A stretch of 64,000 nucleotides of DNA, taken from the NCBI RefSeq assembly GCF_009295635.1, contig NZ_WHIW01000005.1:141846-205845 (forward strand), given 5' to 3'. This stretch comes from Alkalilimnicola sp. S0819 (GTDB taxonomy: Bacteria > Pseudomonadota > Gammaproteobacteria > Nitrococcales > WHIW01). A program made the translations under genes and the position numbers. Positions within the stretch are counted from its first letter, which is position 1. Each line of letters starts with the position of its first letter. The notes under the pieces are model-generated. The model was not told the DNA's origin. It did no database searches and saw nothing but the letters and a program-made list of their open reading frames with translations. Shown one piece after another: positions 48,030-56,035 of the stretch.

Positions 48030-48532
48030 GGACGGTAGCTTAAACGGCGCAGTATGGCCGCGGCCAGCAGGCCGTTCACGATTCCAAAGGCCAGGGCCGC
48101 GCTGAGCAGCACCGGCAGCAGTTTGAGCAGCGCCGGGTGGGGGATGAACAGCTGCCAGGCCAGTAAAAACTGGGTGCCCATATGCGCCATGCTGGCCAGC
48201 ACGCTGCAGCCCACGGCGCCAATCCCCGGCAGGCGGGCGGCGAGCCCCAGGGCCAGTACCGCCGCCAGCGCCCCGCCCAGGCTGAGAATGAAGGTGGGCG
48301 AGAGGAAGGTGCCCAGGATCAGCCCACCGGCCAGCACCCGCAGCACCGCCACCCAGGCCGCCGCGCGCCAGCCAAACCGCAGCAGCACCACCACCGTGAT
48401 GATGTTCGCCAGCCCCGGCTTGATGCCCGGCACCGGGCTTGGCAGGGCGGACTCCGCCACGTGGATGACGATGGCCAGCGCTGCCAGCCAGGCGATGCGC
48501 AGGTCTTCCCGTTGGGCCTGTACCACGCTCAT
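48026..48532 (-). CDS. Gx transporter family membrane protein (EetB-like)
   Basis: 168 residues, about five helices. PGIKPGLANIITVVVLLRFG and VLRVLAGGLILGTFLSPTFI followed by LSLGGALAAVLALGL are the diagnostic blocks of the family once called heptaprenyl diphosphate synthase component I (PF07456), an ECF-S-like membrane fold. EetB of the Listeria flavin-based electron transfer locus belongs here (from memory). The start is 6 nt after the NusG-II gene stop and the end overlaps tonB by 4 nt. No prenyl synthase gene is adjacent. Confidence 0.85.
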   Translation of the reverse strand: MSVVQAQREDLRIAWLAALAIVIHVAESALPSPVPGIKPGLANIITVVVLLRFGWRAAAWVAVLRVLAGGLILGTFLSPTFILSLGGALAAVLALGLAARLPGIGAVGCSVLASMAHMGTQFLLAWQLFIPHPALLKLLPVLLSAALAFGIVNGLLAAAILRRLSYRP

Positions 48533-48538
48533 GGGGGC

Positions 48539-48895
48539 TTAAAAGTTCATGGCATCGTAGCCGCCGTCGCCTTCCACTCGCACCACCACCTGGTTGGGCA
48601 GGCAGATGGCGCTCTCGCCGGCCTGCTCCAGCCAGCCGGTGCGCACGCAGATCTGCCGCGGGCCGGGAGAGGCCGTCACCCGCACCCGGCCATCCCGCAC
48701 CTCGATGCGGCTCTCGCCCAGCGGCCCCTGTACCCGCCATTGCCCCGGCTGGTCCAGGGCTAGCCGATGGCGTTGCTCGCCGGCCACCCAGACACTGGCA
48801 TGGGTCGCCCGGCCCGGCTCGCCCCAGAGCAGCGCGTAACTGGCGATAACCGCCAGCAGGGCGAGCAGGCACAGCAGGCGGTCGGTCCAGCTCAC
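48539..48895 (-). CDS. NusG domain II protein (EetA-like)
   Basis: 118 residues from GTG 48895 in a GTGA overlap with the apbE stop. One N-terminal helix (about 5-22) anchors a periplasmic NusG-II beta domain: RIEVRDGRVRVTASPGPRQI followed by CVRTGWLEQAGESAICLPNQ. The usual first cysteine (xCPxxxC) is replaced by SPGP, leaving two cysteines. Relatives include EetA, which pairs with EetB and an ApbE enzyme. The three genes here have that same set. Exact function unknown. Confidence 0.82.
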   Translation of the reverse strand: MSWTDRLLCLLALLAVIASYALLWGEPGRATHASVWVAGEQRHRLALDQPGQWRVQGPLGESRIEVRDGRVRVTASPGPRQICVRTGWLEQAGESAICLPNQVVVRVEGDGGYDAMNF

Positions 48896-50019
48896 GGAAT
48901 CGACACCTGGAGCACGGCCGCCGGCTCGCGCTCGAAGCGCAGCCGCTCGGCCATGGCGGGGCTCAGCCGGGCGCGGCCCTGGTTGTCCATCAACAACACG
49001 CGCTCGATGCCCAGCCGGGCGGCCAGCCGGGGCCATTGCGTGGGGCCGGCCACGAACAGCGCCGTGGCGGCCGCATCGGCCAGGGTGCCCTGCTCGGTGA
49101 TCACCGTGAGCGACTGCGCCCCGCGGGCGGGTTCGCCGCTGCGAGGATCCAGCAGGTGGTGATAGCGTCGGCCCTGATGCTGGAAGTACCGTTCGTAGTC
49201 ACCGGAGGTGAAGATGCACTCGCCGGGCTGCAGTCGCACCGCGGCGAGCACGCCGCTCTCGCGGGGGTGGCGGATTCCGATGCGCCAGTCGCGTTTGGCC
49301 GGTCGGCCCAGGGTGCACAGATCGCCCCCTGCGTTGACGATGGCCGCGCGGGCGCCGGCCCGTCGCGCGGCTTCCACCGCCCGGTCCACGGCGTAGCCCT
49401 TGGCGAAGGCGCCCAGATCCAGCTCCAGGCCTTGGGCGGGGGGCAGTAGCCGCGTCCCGGCGCATTCCTCCGCGGGGGCGGCTCCTGGTCGTGAGTCTTG
49501 GGTCTCGGCCGTTCTTGGTCCCGCGTTTTCCACGCAGGCGTCTGAGGCGCTTGTCGGGTCGAAGCGCAGCTCATCGAGGCTGGCGCGCCGGGCGCGCCAG
49601 GCGCGCAGCTCCCCGGGCGGCGGAGGCTGCGCGGGGGTGGTCTCTTGATGAAAGCCCCATAGACGGATCAGCGGGGCGATGGCGGGGTCGAAAAGCCCGT
49701 CGCTGGCGCGGGTGAGCGTCTGAGCGTGGCGTAGCAGGGCGGCGAGCCCCGCGGAGGCGGCCACGGGCTGGCCGTCACGCAGGGCGGCGTTGACCCGGCG
49801 CAGTTCGCCGTTGCCCTGCCAGGGGTGCAGGCGGTCATGCAGGCGCTGCAGGTCCGCTTCGATGCGTTGGCCCAGCGCCTGGGCTTCGTCGTCCGTGAGC
49901 CCGTAGAGGCTCAGCTCCACCACGGTGCCCATGACCAGAATGCGCCCCCGCCAGGGTGTCTCCGACTGCTCGGCGCAGCCGGCCAGCAGCACGACCGCGG
50001 CGAGCAGCAGGGCTCTCAC
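48892..50019 (-). CDS. apbE: ApbE family FAD:protein FMN transferase (lipoprotein)
   Basis: 375 residues. A lipoprotein signal ends at C15 (VVLLAGC), so it acts outside the inner membrane, attaching FMN covalently to Thr/Ser of target proteins. VMGTVVELSLYG, LDLGAFAKGYAVDRAVEAA, VNAGGDLCTLG, FTSGDYERYF, HHLLDPRSGEPA and GTLADAAATALFVAG are the catalytic and metal-binding blocks. An in-frame insertion (about residues 155-190, Pro/Ala/Glu-rich with repeated DNA) sits before LDLGAFAKG. No FMN acceptor motif is evident in this window. Overlaps gshB by 4 nt. Confidence 0.93.
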   Translation of the reverse strand: MRALLLAAVVLLAGCAEQSETPWRGRILVMGTVVELSLYGLTDDEAQALGQRIEADLQRLHDRLHPWQGNGELRRVNAALRDGQPVAASAGLAALLRHAQTLTRASDGLFDPAIAPLIRLWGFHQETTPAQPPPPGELRAWRARRASLDELRFDPTSASDACVENAGPRTAETQDSRPGAAPAEECAGTRLLPPAQGLELDLGAFAKGYAVDRAVEAARRAGARAAIVNAGGDLCTLGRPAKRDWRIGIRHPRESGVLAAVRLQPGECIFTSGDYERYFQHQGRRYHHLLDPRSGEPARGAQSLTVITEQGTLADAAATALFVAGPTQWPRLAARLGIERVLLMDNQGRARLSPAMAERLRFEREPAAVLQVSIP

Positions 50020-50963
50020 CGCAGACGCCTCTCGATGACATCCAGCAGCTGGGCGCTGATGTTGATGCCGTAGAGGGCGTCCAGTTCGCGCACGCAGGTG
50101 GGGCTGGTGACGTTGATCTCGGTGAGGAAGTCGCCGATCACATCCAGGCCCACGAAGAGCAGGCCCATCTCACGCAGGGTGGGGCCCACCTGCTCGGCGA
50201 TCCAGCGATCCCGGTCGCTCAGAGCGACCCCTTCGCCGCGGCCGCCGGCGGCCAGATTGCCGCGGGTCTCGCCCGCCGCCGGGATGCGCGCCAGGGCGTA
50301 AGGCACCGGTTCGCCGTCGATCATCAAGATGCGTTTGTCGCCGTCCTTGATCTCGGGCAGGAACTTCTGGACCATGATGTAACGGCCGCCGTGCTCGGTG
50401 AGGGTCTCGATGATTACCGACAGGTTCGCCTCGTCGGGCTCCACCACGAAGATGGACGCGCCCCCCATGCCGTGCAGGGGCTTGAGGACGCTCTTGCCGT
50501 GCTCGGCGACGAAGGCGCGCAGCCGGGTCGCGTCGCTGGTCACCTCGCAGGGGCCGCAGCACTGGGGGAATTGCAGCGCGAACAGCTTTTCATTGGCATC
50601 GCGCAGGCTCTGCGGGCGGTTCACCACCAGCGCGCCGGCCTGCTGGGCGTGCTCCAGAATGTAGCTGGCGTACAGGAACTGGCTGTCCACCGGCGGGTCC
50701 TTGCGCATCAGGATCACGTCCAGCTCGGCCAGGGGGCCGTCCTCGGCTTCGCCCAGTTCGAAGTAGTCATGGTCCTGGTCCCGCACGCGGATGGCTCGGT
50801 GACGACCGCGGGCCTCGCCCTGGCGCAGGTAAAGGTCACCCAACTCCAGGTAGCGCAGTGTCCAGCCGCGCCGCTGGGCTTCCAGCATCATGGCGAGGCT
50901 GGTGTCCTTGTAAGGCGTGATCGACTCGATGGGGTCCATCACCACGCCGCATCGGATGCTCAT
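50016..50963 (-). CDS. gshB: Glutathione synthetase
   Basis: ATP-grasp enzyme adding glycine to gamma-glutamylcysteine. 315 residues. GVVMDPIESITPYKDTSLAMM, LMRKDPPVDSQFLYA, KPLHGMGGASIF (glycine-rich loop) and the metal-binding FLTEINVTSPTCVRELD are intact. SD AAGGGAG precedes the ATG. It lies 36 nt after the gshA stop and in the same reading frame. A conserved neighbour of pilG in gammaproteobacteria. Confidence 0.96.
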   Translation of the reverse strand: MSIRCGVVMDPIESITPYKDTSLAMMLEAQRRGWTLRYLELGDLYLRQGEARGRHRAIRVRDQDHDYFELGEAEDGPLAELDVILMRKDPPVDSQFLYASYILEHAQQAGALVVNRPQSLRDANEKLFALQFPQCCGPCEVTSDATRLRAFVAEHGKSVLKPLHGMGGASIFVVEPDEANLSVIIETLTEHGGRYIMVQKFLPEIKDGDKRILMIDGEPVPYALARIPAAGETRGNLAAGGRGEGVALSDRDRWIAEQVGPTLREMGLLFVGLDVIGDFLTEINVTSPTCVRELDALYGINISAQLLDVIERRLR

Positions 50964-50987
50964 AAGGTCTCCCTTGGGTTCCGGTGT

Positions 50988-51014
50988 TTTCAGCTCGGCC
51001 TATTTCAGCTCGGC
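50988..51014. repeat. 15 bp-period tandem duplication at the gshA stop
   Basis: TTTCAGCTCGGC occurs at 50988-50999 and again at 51003-51014. On the coding (minus) strand this is GCC GAG CTG AAA before the TAG and again after it. Confidence 0.85.
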
Positions 51015-52295
51015 GATTTCCCGAGCCGCTGCCAGCAGTGCCAGGCGAGCGATCACGCCGTAGGCATAGAAGCGGTTGGGCTGGGCGTCCGGCGCCTGGT
51101 GGAGGTCGGGGTTGGTACAGCTGCCGGCGAAGGCCAGCGACTGGAATTGCATGCCCGGGGCGTTGAGGTTCTCGGTGGCGCTGCGCGCCTGGTGCACGCG
51201 GTAGAAGCCGCCCACTACGAAGTGGTCGATCATGTAGACCACCGGCTCGGCGCTTGCGAACTGCTCGCCCCAGGTTTCGTACGTATAAACCCCTTCCTGG
51301 ATGAGCACCCGGCTGACGGCCAGACCCTCCTTGGCGGAGGCCATCTTGTTGCGCTGCTTGCGGTTCAGCTGGTGAATCTCCTCCACGCTGCTGACGCTCA
51401 TGATGCCCATACCATAGGTGCCCGAATCGGCCTTGATGATCACGAAGGGCTCGCGATCGATGCCGTACTCCTCGTACTTGGCGCGGATGTCCGCGAGCAG
51501 GGCGGAAACATTGCGTGACAGGCAGTCCTCTCCCTCGCGCTTCTTGAAGTCGATCTTGCCGCAGTTGCGGAACAGCGGGTCGATCAGCCAGGGGTCTATG
51601 CCGATCAGCTCACAGAACTCCGTCGCCACGTTCCGGTAGTGTCCGAAGTGTCCGGACTTCGAGCGATTGCTCCAGCCGATTCCGGGAGGCGGAGTCACCG
51701 GCTGGTCCAGGCCTTCGAGGATCTCGGGGCGCCCACCGGAGAGGTCGTTGTTGAGCAGCACCAGGCAAGGCTGGTAGTCGCCGATGTGCACCCGCCGGCC
51801 CGTGCGCTGCAGCGGCTCCAGCACCAGATCGCGCCCCGAGGGCAGCGCCAGGGTGGTGGCTTCGGTGATTTCCTCGGCGATCGAGCCGATGCGGACGCGG
51901 AAGCCTGCCTTGGTGATGATTTCCTGCAGGGCCGCGACATTCTCCAGATAGAAGGTGTTGCGGGTATGGCGCTCGGGCACCAGCACCACGTCGGCCGCCG
52001 TGGGGCAAAGCCGCTCGATCGCTGTCTGCACGGCGTGTATGCACAGCGGCAGGAAGTCCGGGTTGAGGTTGTTGAAGCCTGCCGGAAACAAGTTGGTGTC
52101 CACCGGGGCAAGCTTGAAGCCGGCGTTGCGCAGATCCACCGAGCCGTAGAACGGCGCCGGGGTGAGTCGCCACTGCTGGCGCAGCCAGGCCTCGATCTGC
52201 GGCTGCTGCTCCAGAAGCTGCGTTTCGATTTGTTGCAGCGGCCCGTTCAACGCGGTGGTAAGGTGAGGGACGGCCGGGGTCGGATTCGTTGCCAT
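51000..52295 (-). CDS. gshA: Glutamate-cysteine ligase, proteobacterial type
   Basis: First step of glutathione synthesis. 431 residues from ATG 52295. It belongs to the distinct proteobacterial GshA group (not the E. coli type): FYGSVDLRNAGFKLAPVDTN, LFPAGFNNLNPDF, VLVPERHTRNTFY, SGHFGHYRNVATEF, IIKADSGTYGMGIMSV and CTNPDLHQAPDAQPNRFYAY. Ends with TAG; the frame then continues open into gshB. Divergent from pilG across about 200 bp. Confidence 0.93.
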   Translation of the reverse strand: MATNPTPAVPHLTTALNGPLQQIETQLLEQQPQIEAWLRQQWRLTPAPFYGSVDLRNAGFKLAPVDTNLFPAGFNNLNPDFLPLCIHAVQTAIERLCPTAADVVLVPERHTRNTFYLENVAALQEIITKAGFRVRIGSIAEEITEATTLALPSGRDLVLEPLQRTGRRVHIGDYQPCLVLLNNDLSGGRPEILEGLDQPVTPPPGIGWSNRSKSGHFGHYRNVATEFCELIGIDPWLIDPLFRNCGKIDFKKREGEDCLSRNVSALLADIRAKYEEYGIDREPFVIIKADSGTYGMGIMSVSSVEEIHQLNRKQRNKMASAKEGLAVSRVLIQEGVYTYETWGEQFASAEPVVYMIDHFVVGGFYRVHQARSATENLNAPGMQFQSLAFAGSCTNPDLHQAPDAQPNRFYAYGVIARLALLAAAREIAELK

Positions 52296-52384
52296 GAGGG
52301 CCTCTCGCTGAGGGTGGTTTGGCCTGTGTTGGAAGGCGGCGGCCGGCCAGTGGATTGGAGGCGGCGCCTGCCCGGGCCGTTGGA

Positions 52385-52413
52385 TTGTACCGTAGATGTG
52401 TGGTAAATAAACT
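52385..52413 (+). promoter_or_regulatory. Possible pilG promoter
   Basis: TTGTAC (52385-52390) and TAAACT (52408-52413) are 17 bp apart in the AT-richest part of the gshA-pilG gap. Both hexamers are imperfect, and a shifted TTGGAT/TAAATA pair fits about as well. Confidence 0.3.
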
Positions 52414-52496
52414 TGGTAACCGGCGCAAAATACAAGACACGACGGCGACACACAGGTCGTCTGAAGAACAACAGATAACGAGCCGGGGGAGAGTCG

Positions 52497-52901
52497 GTGG
52501 ATAGCATGGCTAGTGAAGACGGGCTGGACGGCCTGAAGGTAATGGTCATCGATGACAGCAAGACCATCCGTCGCACGGCGGAGACCTTGCTGAAGAAGGA
52601 AGGCTGTGACGTGATCACGGCCACCGATGGCTTCGAGGCCCTCGCGAAGATCGCCGATTACCGGCCCGAGATCATTTTTATCGATATCATGATGCCGCGT
52701 CTGGACGGCTATCAGACCTGCGCCCTTATCAAGCATAATCAGAGTTTCCGGGCGACACCGGTGATCATGCTCTCGAGCAAGGACGGTCTGTTCGACCGTG
52801 CGCGCGGCCGCGTCGTCGGTTCCGAGCAGTATCTCACCAAGCCGTTTACCCGGGACGAATTGCTGTCGGCCATTCGGCGCCACCGCAAGCAGGCGGCCTG
52901 A
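52497..52901 (+). CDS. pilG: Twitching motility response regulator PilG
   Basis: Single-domain CheY-like receiver of the Pil-Chp system, promoting pilus extension in P. aeruginosa. 134 residues from GTG 52497, preferred over ATG 52506 because GGGGGAG lies at the right distance. Acidic pocket D19-D20, phosphoacceptor D63 (FIDIMMPRLDGYQ) and the conserved K in YLTKPFTRDEL are all present. First gene of pilGHIJK-chpAB. Confidence 0.95.
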   Translation: MDSMASEDGLDGLKVMVIDDSKTIRRTAETLLKKEGCDVITATDGFEALAKIADYRPEIIFIDIMMPRLDGYQTCALIKHNQSFRATPVIMLSSKDGLFDRARGRVVGSEQYLTKPFTRDELLSAIRRHRKQAA

Positions 52902-52971
52902 GGCGGCGGCACCGCCATTGTTTCCGTCCCCAGTGGGGGGGCGGGCCCAAATCCGAATTGAAGGGGGCTCC

Positions 52972-53337
52972 ATGACTCGAGTTCTGGTAGTTGACGACTC
53001 ACCCACCGAGGTGCACGTGCTCAGGGGCATGCTGGAAAAGCATGGCTACGAGGTGCTGGTGGCCGAGACCGGTGAGCAAGGCATCAAGGTGGCGCAGGAG
53101 AGTGCCCCGGACGTGATCCTGATGGACATCGTCATGCCCGGCGTGAATGGCTTCCAGGCCACCCGCAAGCTCAGCAAGGACCCGGCGACCTCATCCATCC
53201 CGATCGTCATGATCAGCACCAAGGATCAGGACACGGACCGCATCTGGGCCAAGCGCCAGGGTGCCTTGGACTACATAACCAAGCCGGTAACGGAAGAAGA
53301 GCTGCACAGCAAGATCAAGGCGGCTCTCGCCGGCTGA
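52972..53337 (+). CDS. pilH: Twitching motility response regulator PilH
   Basis: Second CheY-like receiver of the Pil-Chp system, linked to retraction control or phosphate drain. 121 residues from ATG 52972, preceded by AAGGGGG. VVDDSPTEVHVLRGMLEKHG, D52 in LMDIVMPGVNGFQ and YITKPVTEEEL are intact. It differs from PilG in having an asparagine-containing GVNG loop. The gap to pilG is 70 nt. Confidence 0.95.
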   Translation: MTRVLVVDDSPTEVHVLRGMLEKHGYEVLVAETGEQGIKVAQESAPDVILMDIVMPGVNGFQATRKLSKDPATSSIPIVMISTKDQDTDRIWAKRQGALDYITKPVTEEELHSKIKAALAG

Positions 53338-53365
53338 CGGCTCAGTTAATCATTGGTGTAAAAAA

Positions 53366-53914
53366 ATGGCGCACGAACAACAACAACAGGCCGCCTTCAC
53401 TCTGCTGCAAGACTATGCTCGCCGTGGCCGCGAGCATGGTGCCGAGTTGCCTTCCCAGGACGAAGTCCGCGAGGAGTGGGGGGGCATCGGATTCCGGCTC
53501 GGCGGAGTGCGCTGCGTCGCCGCCCTGGGCGATGTGACGGAAATTCTCACCTATCCCGATCTTTCCCGTGTGCCGCGGGCCAAAACCTGGGTCAAGGGCT
53601 TGGCCAATGTGCGCGGTAATCTGCTGCCCATCATGGACCTCAATGCCTATCTGGGGCGCCCGCCTGCGCGCCTTAATCGGGCCAGCCGCGTGTTGGTGAT
53701 CGATCAGGTCGGTGTGCATGCCGGGTTGCTGGTGGATGAGGTGCTGGGCATGCGTCACTTCTTCCAGGAAGAGTACAGCACCGAAGTCGGAGCCGTGGAT
53801 GGGGCGGTGGCGCCTTATCTGACCGGCGTGTTCCGACGGGGCGACGGCGACTGGCACGTGTTCGACATGCACGCACTGGCGGCTAGTCCACAGTTTCTGA
53901 AAGTCGCCGGCTGA
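53366..53914 (+). CDS. pilI: CheW-like adaptor PilI
   Basis: 182 residues. CheW domain coupling the receptor PilJ to the kinase ChpA: FRLGGVRCVAALGDVTEIL, VPRAKTWVKGLANVRGNLLPIMDL, and LLVDEVLGMRHF. It is slightly longer than E. coli CheW through an N-terminal extension (about 1-40) rich in Gln and charged residues. Genes before and after are pilH and pilJ. Confidence 0.94.
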   Translation: MAHEQQQQAAFTLLQDYARRGREHGAELPSQDEVREEWGGIGFRLGGVRCVAALGDVTEILTYPDLSRVPRAKTWVKGLANVRGNLLPIMDLNAYLGRPPARLNRASRVLVIDQVGVHAGLLVDEVLGMRHFFQEEYSTEVGAVDGAVAPYLTGVFRRGDGDWHVFDMHALAASPQFLKVAG

Positions 53915-53992
53915 GACAATCGGTCGGTGGAATAAAAAGGCTTCCTTTTGGTCTCGGTAGAACCGCGGCTTTCTCTCGGAGGGGTTCAAACC

Positions 53993-56026
53993 ATGAAGGT
54001 GTTTCGCCAAGGACAGCAGACGAGCGGTTCCTCGCTCTCCCGTGTACTGGGTCTGCTGGTAATACTGTCCATTCTGCTGATGGTGGTCAGCTTCGGTTAT
54101 CTGGAGTATCACGCGCGTTTCGACCGTGAATACATCCAGCGCGCCGAGGCGATCCGCGTGCTCTCGCAGAAGATCGCCAAGAACGCATCGGAGGCCGCCA
54201 ACGGCAAGACCGACGCCTTCGCCCTGTTGGCCGAATCCCGAGCCGACCTGGCCGAGAACGTGCAGATCCTGCAGGGCGGCAACCCCGAGACCGGTCTGCC
54301 GGCCACCGTCAATGCCACCGAAGACGCCGCCGAGGCGCTGGTGAAGGTGGTGCGTCCTTGGGAAGAAGTGCGCGCCGACGTGGACAATATCCTCTCCCGC
54401 CGGGAAATGGTTATCCGGGTCAACGAACTGGCCGAGCAGTTCCGCGTCACCGTACCCCTCATCCAGGAGCAGGCAGCGGCCCTGGCGGATCGGCTGATCC
54501 AGTCCAGTGCCCAGCGTTCCCAGGTCCAGCAGGCTACCCAGCTGGAGCTGGCCGCCGAGCGTATCGGCCGGCACATCGGCGAGATGCTGCGCGGTGGGGT
54601 GGGCAACATCACCGCGGCGCAGCGTCTTGGCAACGCCACGGAAGCCTTCGCCGAAGTTCTCCAGGGGCTGCGGGCCAGCGGCGTGAGCGACGCCCGCGGT
54701 CGTCAGGCGCTGGAGCGGATCGACAAGCAGTTCGGCGCCATGCAGGGGCAGATCGGCGAGATCCTGGAGCGTTCCCCGGAACTGTTCCGGGTGCGCGACG
54801 CCGCCGACAATATCTTCATCACCTCCGAGCAGCTGCAGGCCACCACCGAATTCCTGCTCAAGGAATACCGCGCTCTGGTGAACACCCGCCCGGTGCCGCC
54901 GTTGACCGGCTTCGCCTTCGGCCTGTTGGCGCTGGTGCTGCTGTTCCTGCGCGGTATCGCCACCCGAGCCCAGGGCCGTCGGGAAGTGGCCGAGAAGGAG
55001 GCCGAGAAGGCGCGTAGCGATGAGCAGACCCGGCGCAACCAGGAGGCGATCCTGGCGCTGCTCGACGAGATCGAGGACCTCAAGGAAGGTGATCTGACCG
55101 TGCACGCCACGGTGGGCGAGGAGATCACCGGCGCGATCGCCGATGCCTTCAACGACACCATCGATTCCCTGCGCAGCCTGGTAACCACCATTAACGAGAC
55201 CTCGGTGCAGGTTTCCTCGGCGGCCCAGCAGACTCAGGCCACCGCCATGCACCTGGCGGAAGCCTCGGACCACCAGGCCCATCAGATCACCGCGGCCTCC
55301 GCGGCGGTGAACGAGATGGCGGTGTCCATCGACCAAGTGTCGAAGAACGCCCAGGAATCCGCCGCGGTGGCGCAGAAGTCGGTGGATCTGGCGCTCAAAG
55401 GTGCCGAGACCGTGCGTCGCACCATCGACGGCATGGACACCATCCGCGAACAGATCCAGGAGACCTCCAAGCGCATCAAGCGTCTGGGTGAGTCCTCTCA
55501 GGAGATCGGCAACATCGTCGAGCTGATCAACGACATTGCCGACCAGACCAATATCCTCGCCCTGAACGCGTCCATCCAGGCCGCCATGGCCGGTGAGTCC
55601 GGCCGCGGTTTCGCGGTGGTCGCGGATGAGGTGCAGCGACTGGCCGAGCGCTCCGGTAACGCCACCAAGCAGATCGAGGCGCTGGTCAAGACCATCCAGA
55701 CCGATACCAACGAAGCGGTCATCTCCATGGAGCAGAGCACCGCGGGCGTGGTGCAGGGGGCTCGACTGGCCGAGGACGCCGGCGACGCGCTGCGCGAGAT
55801 CGAGGGCGTGTCCCAGCAGTTGGCCGGGCTGATCCAGAACATCTCCGAGGCCTCGCGTCAGCAGGCCAACGCGGCGGCCAACGTGTCCGACACCATGAAC
55901 GTGATCCAGGAGATCACCTCGCAGACCTCCGCGGGCACCAACGAAACCGCCACCTCCATCGGCAACCTGGCGGATCTGGCCAACGATCTGCGCAACTCGG
56001 TGGCCGGCTTCAAGCTGCCGGAGTAG
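53993..56026 (+). CDS. pilJ: Twitching motility methyl-accepting chemoreceptor PilJ
   Basis: 677 residues from ATG 53993 with a GGAGGGG site. Helix 1 (about 14-38) and helix 2 (about 303-325, FAFGLLALVLLFLRG) flank a large periplasmic helical domain (about 40-300) with two PilJ-like modules (AIRVLSQKIAKNASEAANGK). A HAMP-like stretch follows, then the MCP signalling domain with the hairpin tip EIGNIVELINDIADQTNILA, LNASIQAAMAGESGRGFAVVADEVQ. The usual E in the tip (LNAxIEAA) reads Q, a PilJ-type change. Receptor for surface or pilus signals. Confidence 0.94.
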   Translation: MKVFRQGQQTSGSSLSRVLGLLVILSILLMVVSFGYLEYHARFDREYIQRAEAIRVLSQKIAKNASEAANGKTDAFALLAESRADLAENVQILQGGNPETGLPATVNATEDAAEALVKVVRPWEEVRADVDNILSRREMVIRVNELAEQFRVTVPLIQEQAAALADRLIQSSAQRSQVQQATQLELAAERIGRHIGEMLRGGVGNITAAQRLGNATEAFAEVLQGLRASGVSDARGRQALERIDKQFGAMQGQIGEILERSPELFRVRDAADNIFITSEQLQATTEFLLKEYRALVNTRPVPPLTGFAFGLLALVLLFLRGIATRAQGRREVAEKEAEKARSDEQTRRNQEAILALLDEIEDLKEGDLTVHATVGEEITGAIADAFNDTIDSLRSLVTTINETSVQVSSAAQQTQATAMHLAEASDHQAHQITAASAAVNEMAVSIDQVSKNAQESAAVAQKSVDLALKGAETVRRTIDGMDTIREQIQETSKRIKRLGESSQEIGNIVELINDIADQTNILALNASIQAAMAGESGRGFAVVADEVQRLAERSGNATKQIEALVKTIQTDTNEAVISMEQSTAGVVQGARLAEDAGDALREIEGVSQQLAGLIQNISEASRQQANAAANVSDTMNVIQEITSQTSAGTNETATSIGNLADLANDLRNSVAGFKLPE

Positions 56027-56035
56027 AGGGAGCAG

